DNA from: Falsiroseomonas algicola | Lineage (GTDB): Bacteria; Pseudomonadota; Alphaproteobacteria; Acetobacterales; Acetobacteraceae | Reading direction: 5' to 3' | Length of the DNA stretch: 64,000 nt | Assembly: GCF_011040385.1 (NCBI RefSeq) | Contig: NZ_JAAIKB010000008.1 | Location: 186,001-250,000 of the forward strand | Shown here: in pieces, positions 17,329 through 26,235 of the stretch | How the letters are laid out: each line of letters starts with the position of its first letter | Numbering within the stretch: position 1 is the first letter of the stretch | The notes under the pieces: model-generated | Seen by the model: only the letters and a program-made list of their open reading frames with translations | Told to the model about the DNA's origin: nothing | Databases searched by the model: none | Made by a program: the position numbers and the translations under genes

Positions 17329-17802
17329 ATGGCGAAATCCACCATCGAGCTGGATGCGACGGATCGCCGCATCCTGCGCGCCCTGCAGCGCGATGGCCGC
17401 ATGGCCGTGACCGCGATCGCGGAGCAGGTGGGGCTTTCCGCCACCCCCTGCCTGCGGCGTATCAAGCGGCTGGAGGAGACGGGCGTGATCGCCCGCTACG
17501 CCGCGGTGGTCGACCCGGCCCGCGTCGGCCTGCCCATCCAGGCCTTCGTGCAGGTGGCGCTGTCGTCCCACGCGGAGGATGTCGCTTCCGCCTTCCACAA
17601 GGCCCTGGCGGCGCGGGAGGAGGTGATCGCGGCCTACGCCATGAGCGGCGGCATGGACTACATGCTGCATGTCATGGCGGCAGATTTCGACGCCTATGCA
17701 GAGTTCGCGCTGAAGGCGCTGCTGCGCATGCCGGGGGTGAAGGAGACGCGGAGTTCCTTCGTGCTGACGGCCCTCAAGCCACCCGGCGCGCTACCCCTGT
17801 AG
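17329..17802 (+). CDS. Lrp/AsnC-family transcriptional regulator
   Basis: A 157-residue regulator. The N-terminal helix-turn-helix covers about residues 8-60 (ELDATDRRILRALQRDGR, then LSATPCLRRIKRLEETGVI). The C-terminal RAM ligand-binding domain follows (IQAFVQVAL through MDYMLHVMAADFDAYAEF). The gene is divergent from hppD, so amino-acid-responsive control of tyrosine degradation is the likely job, by inference. In the 117-bp intergenic gap a dyad CTGG-N8-CCAG (about 17258-17273) might be an operator, but it is weak. A hairpin follows the stop codon closely. Confidence 0.9.
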   Translation: MAKSTIELDATDRRILRALQRDGRMAVTAIAEQVGLSATPCLRRIKRLEETGVIARYAAVVDPARVGLPIQAFVQVALSSHAEDVASAFHKALAAREEVIAAYAMSGGMDYMLHVMAADFDAYAEFALKALLRMPGVKETRSSFVLTALKPPGALPL

Positions 17803-17806
17803 AACG

Positions 17807-17837
17807 CCCCACAAAACCGCTTCGCAGTTTTGCGGGG
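17807..17837 (+). terminator. Candidate terminator after the Lrp/AsnC gene
   Basis: The stem CCCCACAAAAC pairs with GTTTTGCGGGG with one A-C mismatch, around a 9-nt loop. It starts 5 bp after the stop codon. No T-run follows the stem. Confidence 0.5.
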
Positions 17838-17878
17838 ACCCCGGATTGGTGCCGGTCCTCCACGGTTGCACTGCGTTG

Positions 17879-17895
17879 CCGCGGCAAAGCCGCGG
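17879..17895 (-). terminator. Candidate terminator hairpin of the flavoprotein gene
   Basis: A perfect 7-bp stem CCGCGGC with loop AAA lies about 40 bp beyond the stop codon of the minus-strand flavoprotein gene. It lacks a T-run. Confidence 0.35.
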
Positions 17896-17935
17896 CGCCG
17901 CCCGGCCGCCATCCCGCCTGCGCTGACCTTGCCGG

Positions 17936-19123
17936 CTAAAGGCGCGCCAGCACGCCCTTCGCCGCCGCGACGCCGGTGGCGAAGCAGCCTTGCAGCAGGT
18001 AGCCGCCGGTCGGGGCCTCCCAGTCCAGCATCTCGCCGCAGGCGAAGGTGCCGGGCATCGCCTTCAGCATGAAGTTCTCGTCCAGCGCCTCCCAGGCCAG
18101 GCCGCCGGCGGAGGAGATGGCGCGCGCCAGGCCCGAGACGCCGGTGACGCGGAGCGGCAGCGCCTTCACCAGCGCGGCGAGGTCGCCCCGCCCCGCGCCA
18201 CCCGCATGCAGCGCTTCCTGCACCAGGCCGATCGCGACGGGCGACAGGCCGGCGGCCTTGCGCAGCATGGTGGAGACCGATTCGGCCCGCCCCCGCGCGC
18301 CCAGCTTCTCCGCGACCGACGCCGCGGTCAGATCCGGGCGGAGGTCGATGGAGAGCATCGCAAAGCCGTCCCGCGCCACCGCATCCCGGATCGGGCCGGA
18401 CAGCGCATAGATGGCGCCGCCCTCCAGCCCGTCGCGCGTCACCACCGCATCCCCACGGGCGGTGGCGCCTTCGAAGGTGATCGCGATCCGCTTCACCGCC
18501 GCACCCTCATGCTTCGCCAGCAGGGGCGCAGACCAGGGCAGCGTCACCCCCATGTTGGAAGGCGCGAAGGGCAGGACCGGCACGCCGGGCAGCAGCGCCG
18601 GCCAGGCGCCATCGCTGCCGAGCCGCGGCCAGGAGGCGCCGCCCAGCGCCAGCACGACGGCCTTCGGATGCAGCGCCGATTCCTCGGTCGAGAAGCGCCA
18701 TCCGCCATCGGCATCGCGGCCGAGCCAGCGGCTGCGCGGCCGCACCTCCACGCCCATCGCCGCCAGCCGCCGCAGCCAGGCGCGCAGCAACGGTGAGGCC
18801 TTCATGCCCTGCGGGAAGACGCGGCCGCTGCTGCCGACCAGGGTCGGGATGCCGAGTCCCTCGCACCAGGCGATCAGCGCGGCCGGCGGGAAGGCGCGCA
18901 CGGCGTCCAGCAGCGGCGCCGCCGCCGGCGCATAGCGCGCGAGGAAGGGCTCCAGCGGTTCCGAATGCGTCAGGTTCAGCCCGCCCCGCCCGGCCATCAG
19001 GAATTTCCGCCCGACCGAGGGCATCTGGTCATGCACCACGACGCGAAGCCCGGCCTGGGCGAGGGTTTCGGCCGCCATCAGGCCCGCGGGGCCGGCGCCG
19101 ATGACGATGATATCGGGGGTCAT
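17936..19123 (-). CDS. NAD(P)/FAD-dependent flavoprotein of the HI0933 family
   Basis: A 395-residue flavoprotein. It opens with an FAD Rossmann motif (DIIVIGAGPAGLMAAETLA) and the family stretch GRKFLMAGRGGLNLTHSEP. A middle domain has ALGGASWPRLGSDG, and the C-terminus has CGEMLDWEAPTGGYLLQGC, where FAD closes against the fold. These features place it in the HI0933/YhiN-type oxidoreductases, whose physiological substrate is largely unknown. It converges on the Lrp/AsnC gene and diverges from the SDR epimerase gene (74 bp apart). Confidence 0.85.
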   Translation of the reverse strand: MTPDIIVIGAGPAGLMAAETLAQAGLRVVVHDQMPSVGRKFLMAGRGGLNLTHSEPLEPFLARYAPAAAPLLDAVRAFPPAALIAWCEGLGIPTLVGSSGRVFPQGMKASPLLRAWLRRLAAMGVEVRPRSRWLGRDADGGWRFSTEESALHPKAVVLALGGASWPRLGSDGAWPALLPGVPVLPFAPSNMGVTLPWSAPLLAKHEGAAVKRIAITFEGATARGDAVVTRDGLEGGAIYALSGPIRDAVARDGFAMLSIDLRPDLTAASVAEKLGARGRAESVSTMLRKAAGLSPVAIGLVQEALHAGGAGRGDLAALVKALPLRVTGVSGLARAISSAGGLAWEALDENFMLKAMPGTFACGEMLDWEAPTGGYLLQGCFATGVAAAKGVLARL

Positions 19124-19197
19124 GCCGGCTTTCTGACCGGGATGAGCCGGGTTATCCAGAGGCAGGTCAGATCGGCTGACCTGGTTCGGAGGGTTCG

Positions 19198-20184
19198 ATG
19201 GCGTCTGTCCTGGTCACCGGCGGTGCCGGCTTCGTCGGGCTGAACCTGCTGGAGGCGCTGCTCGGCCGGGGCGAGTCGGTCGTGGCCTTCGGGCGGGAGG
19301 AGGCGCTGCCGCCGGCCGCCGCCACCGCCTTCGCCAGGCTGCCGGGCCAGCTGACCCTGGTGCAGGGCGACGTGATGGACGCATCGGCGCTCAAGGCGCT
19401 GTTCGCCGCCCACCGCATCGACCGCATCTTCCCCTTCGCCGCCATCACGGCGGGCCCGGCGCGGGAGGCCTCCGTCCCTGGCGCCATCATCGATGTGAAC
19501 CTCAAGGGCCTGATCGCGACGCTGGAGGCGGCGCGGGATGCCGGGGGCGTGAAGCGCGTGGTGCTGCCCTCCTCCGCCGCCGTCTATGGCGAGGCCGCCT
19601 ATGACCATGCGCTGCTGGACGAGGCGACGACGCCCTGCGTGCCGATTAGCCTCTACGGCGTGACGAAATACGCGGTGGAGCGCGCCGGGCTGCGGCTTGC
19701 CGGGCAGTGGGGGCTCGATGCCGTCGCCGCGCGCATCGGCGCCACCTTCGGGCCGTGGGAGCGCGATACAGGGGTGCGGGACACGCTGAGCCCGCACCTC
19801 GCCATCGCCACCGCCGCTCGGGAAGGGCGGGAGGCCGTGCTGCCCGCGACCGTGCATGGCTATGACTGGGTCTATGTGCGGGACCTCGCGGCCGGGCTGC
19901 TGGCGCTGATGGAGGCGGAGGCGCCGGCGCATCGCGTCTTCAACCTGGCCTCCGGCCGCGACTGGGCGCCGCATCTCGACGGCTGCTGTGCCGAGATGGC
20001 GCGGGCCCTGCCCGGATTCCGCTGGCGGCGCGCTGCGGCTGGCGAAACACCGGGCATCACCTTTCCGGAAATCCGCCCTCGTGGCGTGATGCATATCGGC
20101 CGGGCGCGCGGCCTCGGCTGGGCGCCGCGCTTTGCGCCGGAAGCCGCCTATGCCGATTATGCCGCCTGGATTGCCGCTGCCTGA
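19198..20184 (+). CDS. NAD-dependent epimerase/dehydratase (extended SDR)
   Basis: A 328-residue extended short-chain dehydrogenase. The NAD-binding GGAGFVGLNLLE motif is at residues 8-19, the active-site serine is in VLPSSAAVYGE, and the catalytic pair is in LYGVTKYAVE (YxxxK). The DWVYVRDLAAGLLAL segment is the usual C-terminal substrate-domain motif. It resembles UDP-glucose 4-epimerase-like proteins, but the substrate is unclear and there is no polysaccharide cluster nearby. The molybdenum hydroxylase gene starts about 55 bp downstream on the same strand and could be in the same operon. Confidence 0.85.
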   Translation: MASVLVTGGAGFVGLNLLEALLGRGESVVAFGREEALPPAAATAFARLPGQLTLVQGDVMDASALKALFAAHRIDRIFPFAAITAGPAREASVPGAIIDVNLKGLIATLEAARDAGGVKRVVLPSSAAVYGEAAYDHALLDEATTPCVPISLYGVTKYAVERAGLRLAGQWGLDAVAARIGATFGPWERDTGVRDTLSPHLAIATAAREGREAVLPATVHGYDWVYVRDLAAGLLALMEAEAPAHRVFNLASGRDWAPHLDGCCAEMARALPGFRWRRAAAGETPGITFPEIRPRGVMHIGRARGLGWAPRFAPEAAYADYAAWIAAA

Positions 20185-20240
20185 CCCTTCCCGGGGTTGC
20201 GATCACGCTTACCTCCCCTGTGACGCTCGCGAGGATGCCC

Positions 20241-22601
20241 ATGCCCGATACCCTCCCCTTCGATCCCACCCGCCTGAAATTCGGCATCGGCCAGCCCGTC
20301 CCCCGCGCCGAGGACCCGACCCTGCTGACCGGCCGCGGCCGCTATACCGATGACATCGCCCTCCCCGGCCAGCTCTGGGCCGTCATGGTCCGCAGCCCCT
20401 ATGCCCATGGCGTGATCCGCGGCATCGACACCACGGCGGCCCGCGCCATGCCGGGCGTGGCGGGCGTCTGGACCGGGGCGGATCTCGTCTCCGCCGGCTT
20501 CGGCCCGATGAAATGCGCCATGCCGCTGAAGAACGCGGATGGCACGCCGCTGCGCAGCACGCAGCGCCTGCCGCTGGCGACCGACCGCGTCCGCTATGTC
20601 GGCGATCCCGTGGCCTTCGTCGTCGCCACCACCAAGGCCGAGGCGAAGGATGCGGCGGAGGCCGTCGAACTCGACATCGATGCACTGCCCGCCGTGACGC
20701 TCGCCTCCGCCGCCGCCGCGCCGGATGCGCCGCAGCTTTACGACGACATCCCGGGCAATGAGGTGCTGGATTTTCGGCACGGCGACCGCGAGGCGGTGGC
20801 CCGCGCATTCTCCGAAGCCGCCCATGTCACCAAGCTCTCCATCCGCAACAACCGCATCGTCGTCTGCGCGATGGAACCGCGCAGCGCGATCGGGTCCTTC
20901 GAGGATGGCCGCTACGTGCTGCGGGTGGGCTGCCAGGGCGTCTTCGGCCTGCGCAACCAGCTGGCCAACGAGATCCTGAAGGTCCCGACCGACAAGGTCC
21001 GCGTGCTGACCGGCAATGTCGGCGGCAGCTTCGGCATGAAGGCGAACGCCTATCCCGAATATGCCTGCCTGCTGCATGCCGCGAAGGAACTCGGCCATCC
21101 CGTGAAGTGGACGGATGAGCGCAGCGGCAGCTTCCTGTCGGACCAGCATGGCCGGGACCATGAGGTCGAGGCCGAGCTGGCGCTGGACAAGGACGGCCAT
21201 TTCCTCGCGGTGCGGCTGACCAGCTTCGCGAACATGGGCGCCTTCCTCTCGCCCGTCGCGCCGCTGATGGGCACGGCGAACTTCATGAAGAACGTGCAGT
21301 CCAACTACCGCACGCCGCTGATCGAGGTTTCCACCCGCAGCCTGGTGACGAACACCACGCCCGTCTCCGCCTATCGCGGCGCCGGGCGGCCGGAAGGCAA
21401 CTACTTCATGGAGCGGCTGATCGAAGCCGCCGCGGTGGAGATGGGGATCGATGCGGTGGAGATCCGCCGCCGCAACCACATCCGGCCCGACCAGTTCCCC
21501 TATTCCGCGGCCTCCGGCAGCGTCTATGACGGCGGCGACTTCACCGCCGTGCTGGAACGCACGCTGCAGGAAGCCGACCTGCCCGGCTACGCCGCGCGCA
21601 AGGCGGCGAGCGAGGCGCGGGGCATGCTGCGCGGGCGCGGCATCGGCAATTTTCTTGAGTGCACCGCGCCGCCGACCAAGGAACAGGGCGGCATCCGCTT
21701 CGACGAAGAGGGCACGGTGACGATCATCACCGGCACGCTCGACTACGGCCAGGGCCATTGGAGCGCCTTCGCGCAGGTGCTGCACCAGAGCCTCGGCGTG
21801 CCCTTCGAGAAGGTGCGGCTGCTGCAGGGCGATTCCGACCAGCTGATCGCGGGCGGCGGCACGGGCGGGTCGAAGTCCATGATGGCGTCGGGCGCGGCGA
21901 TCCTGGAGGCCTCCGCCCTGGTGATCGAGAAGGGCCGCGAGGCCGCGGCCTGGGCACTGGAAGCGGCACCCTCCGACATCGAATACGAGCCGCATGCCGA
22001 GGGTGGCCAGGGGCGCTTCAGCATCGCGGGCACCGACCGCGGCATCGGCATCATGGACCTGGCCGTGAAGCTGCGCGGCGCGAAGGGGCTGCCGGAAGGG
22101 GTGCCGAACACGCTCGACGTCACCCACGTCTTCGACCAGGCGCCGCAGGCCTATCCGAATGGCTGCCATGTGGCGGAGGTGGAGATCGACCCGGATACCG
22201 GCATCGTCACCGTCGATCGCTACGTCACGGTCAACGACTTCGGCGTCATGGTGAACCCGCTGCTGGTCGCGGGCCAGGCGCATGGCGGCATCGCGCAGGG
22301 CATCGGCCAGGCGCTGATGGAGAATGTCAGCTTCGGCGAGGATGGGCAGCTGCTGACCGGCAGCTACCTGGACTATGCCCTGCCCCGCGCCGGCGACCTG
22401 CCCGATATCGGCTTCGTCAGCCACGCGGTGCCGGCGACGACCAACCCGCTCGGCGCCAAGGGCTGCGGGGAGGCCGGCTGCGCCGGCTCGCTGCCGGCGG
22501 TGATGAACGCGATCGTGGACGCGCTCTCCGCGCATGGCGTGCGGCACATCGACATGCCGGCGACGCCGGAGCGGGTGTGGCGGGCGATCCACGCGGGGTG
22601 A
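20241..22601 (+). CDS. Xanthine dehydrogenase/CO dehydrogenase-family molybdopterin-binding (large) subunit
   Basis: About 786 residues of a molybdenum hydroxylase large subunit. The N-terminal domain starts with the usual RAEDPTLLTGRGRYTDD segment. Cofactor-contact motifs follow: NVGGSFGMKANAYPEY, VSAYRGAGRPEGNYFMERL, QGHWSAFAQVLHQSLG and the C-terminal GAKGCGEAGCAGSLPA with the catalytic Glu (GCGEAG). The AYRGAGRPE loop is the generic hydroxylase form and lacks the Cys of true CO dehydrogenase. No FAD or [2Fe-2S] subunit is adjacent, so partner and substrate are unknown. A GAGG site lies 6 bp before the chosen ATG; ATG 20235 and GTG 20220 are alternatives. Confidence 0.88.
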   Translation: MPDTLPFDPTRLKFGIGQPVPRAEDPTLLTGRGRYTDDIALPGQLWAVMVRSPYAHGVIRGIDTTAARAMPGVAGVWTGADLVSAGFGPMKCAMPLKNADGTPLRSTQRLPLATDRVRYVGDPVAFVVATTKAEAKDAAEAVELDIDALPAVTLASAAAAPDAPQLYDDIPGNEVLDFRHGDREAVARAFSEAAHVTKLSIRNNRIVVCAMEPRSAIGSFEDGRYVLRVGCQGVFGLRNQLANEILKVPTDKVRVLTGNVGGSFGMKANAYPEYACLLHAAKELGHPVKWTDERSGSFLSDQHGRDHEVEAELALDKDGHFLAVRLTSFANMGAFLSPVAPLMGTANFMKNVQSNYRTPLIEVSTRSLVTNTTPVSAYRGAGRPEGNYFMERLIEAAAVEMGIDAVEIRRRNHIRPDQFPYSAASGSVYDGGDFTAVLERTLQEADLPGYAARKAASEARGMLRGRGIGNFLECTAPPTKEQGGIRFDEEGTVTIITGTLDYGQGHWSAFAQVLHQSLGVPFEKVRLLQGDSDQLIAGGGTGGSKSMMASGAAILEASALVIEKGREAAAWALEAAPSDIEYEPHAEGGQGRFSIAGTDRGIGIMDLAVKLRGAKGLPEGVPNTLDVTHVFDQAPQAYPNGCHVAEVEIDPDTGIVTVDRYVTVNDFGVMVNPLLVAGQAHGGIAQGIGQALMENVSFGEDGQLLTGSYLDYALPRAGDLPDIGFVSHAVPATTNPLGAKGCGEAGCAGSLPAVMNAIVDALSAHGVRHIDMPATPERVWRAIHAG

Positions 22602-22622
22602 GGTCACCCGAGTTGCCGTGAT

Positions 22623-22738
22623 CCCCCACCCCGACCCTCCCCCGCAAGCGCGGGGGAGGGAGGGGCCATTACGCCCTCCCCCGCGCTTGCGGGGGCTTGC
22701 GGCGCTGCTGCGAGGCCGAAGGCTGGTCGGGGTGGGGG
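22623..22738. repeat. Nested palindromic intergenic element
   Basis: Outer arms of 14 bp (22623-22636 and 22725-22738) are exact inverted repeats. Inside are two hairpins: 22635-22660 (11-bp stem CCCTCCCCCGC, loop AAGC) and 22678-22695 (7-bp stem CCCCCGC, loop GCTT). The element sits between converging genes and is the only copy in the window. It looks like a REP- or MITE-type sequence without coding capacity. Confidence 0.8.
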
Positions 22739-22755
22739 CTGTGGAGTTGTGCCCC

Positions 22756-23781
22756 CTACCCCGCCGCTCGCAGCACGCTGCGCCAGACGCGCAGGAAATT
22801 CCCCGACCACAGCAGGCCGATCTCCCGCGCGCCATAGCCGCGGCGGTGCAGCTCCTCCGTCACCGCGCCGGTCGTGCTGGCATCCATCCAGCCGGGGAAA
22901 CCGCCGCCGCCATCGAAATCCGATGACAGCCCGACATGGTCCAGGCCGATGCGCTGCACGGCGTGGTCCACGTGATCGACATAGTCGCGGATGGTGGCGC
23001 GCGCATGGCCATCCGGCCCCGGCGCCACCAGGAAGCTCGGCACCGCCGTGATCTGGATCAGCCCGCCGCAATCGCGCAGCGCGCGCAACTGCTCCACATC
23101 CAGGTTGCGGGGATGCGGGCGCAGCTCGTGGCAGCAGGCATGGGTCGCGACGACGGGCGTGGTGGAGAGCGACGCGGCCTCCAGCATCGCGGGCTTGGCG
23201 ACATGGGATACATCGACCATCAGGCCCACGCAATTCATCTCCCGCACCGCGGCGCGGCCGAGCGCGGAGAGGCCGCCATGCAGGGTCGGCCCATCGCCCA
23301 GCGCGGGCTTGGGCCGCGCGGAGTCGGACAGCGCGTTGTGCCCGTCATGCGTCACGGTCAGGTAGATCGCGCCGAGTTCCCGCCACCGCGCCAGGCGCGA
23401 GAGGTCCTCCCCCATCGCATAGCCGTTCTCGACCGCCAGCAGCACGGCAAGGTCGCCGGCCTCGGCGCAGGCTTCCAGCTCGTCGGGCGTGGTGACGAGG
23501 CGGCGGCGCATCGGCGTCTCGCCCGCCGTGCCGCGCAGCGCGAGCAGCATCGCCTCCGCGCGGGCGCTGGCCGCGGCATGGCCTTCGGGCGTCAGCGGGC
23601 CCTGCGGCACATAGGCGATGAAGACCACGGCCTTCAGCCCGCCGGCACGCATCTTGCCGAAATCGACGCAGCGCGTGGTGGCCGTTGCCGGGTCCGACAT
23701 CGCCGGCCAGGGGATGTCCACATGCGTGTCGAGCGTCAGCGTCTCCGCATGGATCCGTGCCGCGTCGGCGTCATTCATCAT
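22756..23781 (-). CDS. Membrane dipeptidase (peptidase M19)
   Basis: About 341 residues of the renal-dipeptidase family, a TIM-barrel dizinc hydrolase. The first metal pair is in the N-terminal LDTHVDIPW motif (HxD). Others are the bridging Glu in LLAVENGYAMGEDLS, the His residues in VDVSHVAKPAM and VVATHACCHELRPHPRN, and the conserved Asp in HVGLSSDFDGGGGFPG. The natural substrate could be a dipeptide or a D-amino-acid dipeptide. Three near-adjacent starts exist (GTG 23790, ATG 23781, ATG 23778); an AGCGAG stretch about 9 bp upstream favours 23781. The gene diverges from the 117-residue protein at 24037. Confidence 0.9.
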   Translation of the reverse strand: MMNDADAARIHAETLTLDTHVDIPWPAMSDPATATTRCVDFGKMRAGGLKAVVFIAYVPQGPLTPEGHAAASARAEAMLLALRGTAGETPMRRRLVTTPDELEACAEAGDLAVLLAVENGYAMGEDLSRLARWRELGAIYLTVTHDGHNALSDSARPKPALGDGPTLHGGLSALGRAAVREMNCVGLMVDVSHVAKPAMLEAASLSTTPVVATHACCHELRPHPRNLDVEQLRALRDCGGLIQITAVPSFLVAPGPDGHARATIRDYVDHVDHAVQRIGLDHVGLSSDFDGGGGFPGWMDASTTGAVTEELHRRGYGAREIGLLWSGNFLRVWRSVLRAAG

Positions 23782-24036
23782 TGTCGTCACACTCGCTTCG
23801 GATTTCGCGCGAGGCTGTGTCTGGCGACGGAAAGCGTCAACCTCTTCGACACAATTCGGGTGTCACACTGGCCGACAGGCGGGTGTCCTTGCGATTTTCG
23901 CAGTCGTGCAACCGCCCGGGTACGCTCCGGCCTTGTATCGAGCACGCTCCCTCCCCATCCCTTCCAGGCCGCGGGGGGAGCCGCGGTGGCCGACGCGTCG
24001 CCCCTGGCGCGGTTCGATAGCAGGAGAATGCGAGAC

Positions 24037-24390
24037 ATGGCGGATACGGGTAGGGATCGGCAGCCGGAGGCGGCGAAAATCCGCGCGCTGCGATCCATCG
24101 CCGACCTGGCCGGGGACGGCCTGGCGGAGCGCATGCGCATCGATGCCGCTGCCCGCATCCTCACCATCGCGCGCCGCGCGGTGACGCTGAAGCTGGACGC
24201 CGCCGGGCCGGTGGAGCCCATCGTCTCCGACCTCGCCCTGCGCTGGGACCCCAGCACGACCACGGCGACCGAATACCTGGAAGCACTGTCGGTCCAGCAG
24301 CTGGATGCCTTCCTGGCCGCGGCGCCGCGCTGGGCGGCCTCCGTCCGCGCCGCCAATGCGGAACTTGCCGACCAGCGTCGGGTGGCCTGA
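24037..24390 (+). CDS. Hypothetical protein, 117 residues
   Basis: I do not recognise this family. The protein appears soluble and largely helical: a helix near residues 11-35 (AAKIRALRSIADLAGDGLAE), a second around 37-60 (MRIDAAARILTIARRAVTL), and a third after residue 80 (EYLEALSVQQLDAFLAAAPRWAAS starts it). It has no cysteine, signal peptide or membrane span. The AGGAGA at 24022-24027 is spaced 9 bp from the ATG at 24037, which decides the start over the ATG at 24028. It sits alone between a divergent dipeptidase gene and convergent pdxJ, whose stop is only 7 bp away. Confidence 0.65.
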   Translation: MADTGRDRQPEAAKIRALRSIADLAGDGLAERMRIDAAARILTIARRAVTLKLDAAGPVEPIVSDLALRWDPSTTTATEYLEALSVQQLDAFLAAAPRWAASVRAANAELADQRRVA

Positions 24391-24396
24391 CGCCGC

Positions 24397-25128
24397 CTAA
24401 CCCGCGCGCGCCTCGTCGATCAGGGCGAGCATGCGGCGGACGGCACTGCCGATCCCCTCGAAGACGCTCTGGCTGATCAGGAAGTGGCCGATGGACACCT
24501 CGGTCACCTCCGGGATCGCGGCGACGCCGCCGACGCAGCCATAATCCAGCCCGTGGCCGGCGTGGCATTGCAGCCCGGCCCCCACCGCCACCGCGGCACC
24601 GGCGCGAAGCCGCGCCAGATGCGGCGCGCGCGAGTCCGGCGCCGCATCGGCATAGAGGCCCGTGTGGAGTTCGACGCAGGCCGCGCCGAGTGCCGCCGCG
24701 CGCTCGATCGGCGCGGCATCGGCCTCCACGAAGAGCGAGGTGCGGATGCCCGCGCCGTTGAGGCGCTTCAGCGCCTCCGCCAGGAAGGGGCCGGCGTTCA
24801 GCACATCCAGCCCGCCCTCGGTGGTCAGTTCCTGCCGCTTCTCCGGCACCAGGCAGACGGCATGCGGCATGACGCGCAGCGCGATCGCCACCATCTCCTC
24901 AGTCGCCGCCATCTCAAGGTTGAGGGGCGCCGCGACCTCGGCCTTCATCCGCTCCACGTCGCGGTCGCGGATGTGGCGCCGATCCTCCCGCAGATGGATC
25001 GTGATGCCCTCCGCCCCCGCCTCGATGCAGGCCTGCGCGGCCGCCACGGGATCGGGGAAGTGGCCGCCGCGGGCGTTACGGAGCGTCGCCACGTGGTCGA
25101 CATTGATGGACAGGACCAGATGGTTCAC
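24397..25128 (-). CDS. pdxJ: Pyridoxine 5'-phosphate synthase
   Basis: A 243-residue TIM-barrel enzyme that makes pyridoxine 5'-phosphate from 1-deoxyxylulose 5-phosphate and the PdxA product. Conserved stretches include [17 protein letters not shown] at the N-terminus, [12 protein letters not shown], the [17 protein letters not shown] segment, and the C-terminal EVSIGHFLI with the catalytic His. The start is GTG at 25126-25128, whose bases overlap the pdxA stop (GTGA), so translation is probably coupled to pdxA. Confidence 0.96.
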   Translation of the reverse strand: MNHLVLSINVDHVATLRNARGGHFPDPVAAAQACIEAGAEGITIHLREDRRHIRDRDVERMKAEVAAPLNLEMAATEEMVAIALRVMPHAVCLVPEKRQELTTEGGLDVLNAGPFLAEALKRLNGAGIRTSLFVEADAAPIERAAALGAACVELHTGLYADAAPDSRAPHLARLRAGAAVAVGAGLQCHAGHGLDYGCVGGVAAIPEVTEVSIGHFLISQSVFEGIGSAVRRMLALIDEARAG

Positions 25129-26132
25129 GGGCGGGTGGCCTTTCCTCTTGTCTCGGCGATCTCCGCCGCCATGCGCAGCGCCGCGACCAGGCTGCCGGCA
25201 TCCGCCTGGCCGCGGCCGGCGATGTCGAGCGCGGTGCCGTGGTCCGGGCTGGTGCGGACGATCTTCAGGCCGAGCGTGACGTTCACGCCGCCATCCATGT
25301 CGAGCGTCTTGATCGGGATCAGGACCTGGTCGTGATACATGCCGAGCACGCAGTCATAGGTGGCGCGCGCCCGCGGCGTGAACAGGGTGTCGGGCGGATA
25401 GGGGCCGCGCGCCTCGATCCCTGACGCGCGCAGCGCCTCGATCGCCGGGGCCACGACCTCGATATCCTCGCGCCCCATCGTGCCGGCCTCCCCCGCATGG
25501 GGGTTGAGGCCCGCGATGGCGAGGCGCGGGCGCGCCAGGCCGAAATCCCGGGCGAGTGCGGCGGCGACGATGCGGCCATGCTCCACGATCAGGTCGGTGG
25601 TCAGCGTGGCCAGCGCCGCGCGGAGCGAGAGGTGGACGGTCACCGGCACCACCCGCAGCCCGGGGCAGGCCAGCATCATCACGGGCGGCACGCCATCGCC
25701 CGCCAACTCCCCCAGGAACTCCGTATGCCCGGGATGCGGGAAGCCCGCGGCGGTCAGCACCGATTTCTGGATGGGGTTGGTCACGACGCCGCCCGCGCGC
25801 CCGGCCAGGGCGAAGGCCACCGCCTGTTCGATGGAGGCAATGACGGCGGGGGCATTGGCGGGGTTGAGCACCCCCGGCAGCACGGGCGCGGCGAGCGGCA
25901 GCGGCAGCACGGGCAGCGCCTGCGGGAAGGCGGCGGCCGCCTGCTCCGGCACCTCGATCAGCGCCACGGGGGCGTCCTTCACCAGGGCCGGGTCGCCGAT
26001 CAGGAAGAAGGCCGGCCCCGCGGCGCGCACCGCCCACCAGGCCTTGGCCGCGATCTCGCCGCCGATCCCCGCGGGCTCCCCCATGGTGAGGGCCAGCGGG
26101 GGGCCCTGCACCCTCCCGTCCTGCACGATCAT
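25125..26132 (-). CDS. pdxA: 4-Hydroxythreonine-4-phosphate dehydrogenase
   Basis: A 335-residue NAD-dependent dehydrogenase that oxidises 4-phosphohydroxy-L-threonine for vitamin B6 synthesis. Motifs: [18 protein letters not shown] at the N-terminus, [15 protein letters not shown] (the usual VTAPINK region), [13 protein letters not shown] with its metal-binding His, and [18 protein letters not shown] with a second metal site. The late [20 protein letters not shown] segment binds NAD. One difference from most PdxA is NPIQK in place of API(N/H)K. It overlaps pdxJ by 4 bp, making a two-gene B6 operon. Confidence 0.95.
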   Translation of the reverse strand: MIVQDGRVQGPPLALTMGEPAGIGGEIAAKAWWAVRAAGPAFFLIGDPALVKDAPVALIEVPEQAAAAFPQALPVLPLPLAAPVLPGVLNPANAPAVIASIEQAVAFALAGRAGGVVTNPIQKSVLTAAGFPHPGHTEFLGELAGDGVPPVMMLACPGLRVVPVTVHLSLRAALATLTTDLIVEHGRIVAAALARDFGLARPRLAIAGLNPHAGEAGTMGREDIEVVAPAIEALRASGIEARGPYPPDTLFTPRARATYDCVLGMYHDQVLIPIKTLDMDGGVNVTLGLKIVRTSPDHGTALDIAGRGQADAGSLVAALRMAAEIAETRGKATRP

Positions 26133-26203
26133 CCTCCGTCGGCGTGAAGGGCCTCAAAGCACCCGGCGCGCCCGCCGTCACCCCCGGCGACCCGATCCGC
26201 GGC

Positions 26204-26217
26204 TTGATCTGGCGCAA
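26204..26217 (+). promoter_or_regulatory. Weak FNR/FixK-like half-perfect box before the SafE-like gene
   Basis: TTGATCTGGCGCAA fits the relaxed FixK2 pattern TTG(A/C)-N6-(T/G)CAA but has only 3 of 5 matches in the second FNR half-site. It ends 18 bp before the assumed start codon. That is too close for normal activation unless translation starts later. Confidence 0.25.
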
Positions 26218-26235
26218 GCCGGGCCGGCGGCAACC

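Noticed and set aside
20157-22835. Very long open frame on the minus strand opposite the molybdenum hydroxylase gene
   Set aside because: GC-rich coding sequence creates mirror open frames. The antisense translation has Arg/His/Gly-rich, low-complexity content and no known motif, while the + strand has clear catalytic motifs.
24028-24036. Earlier ATG for the 117-residue protein
   Set aside because: The AGGAGA would leave almost no spacing to this ATG; the one at 24037 is spaced correctly.
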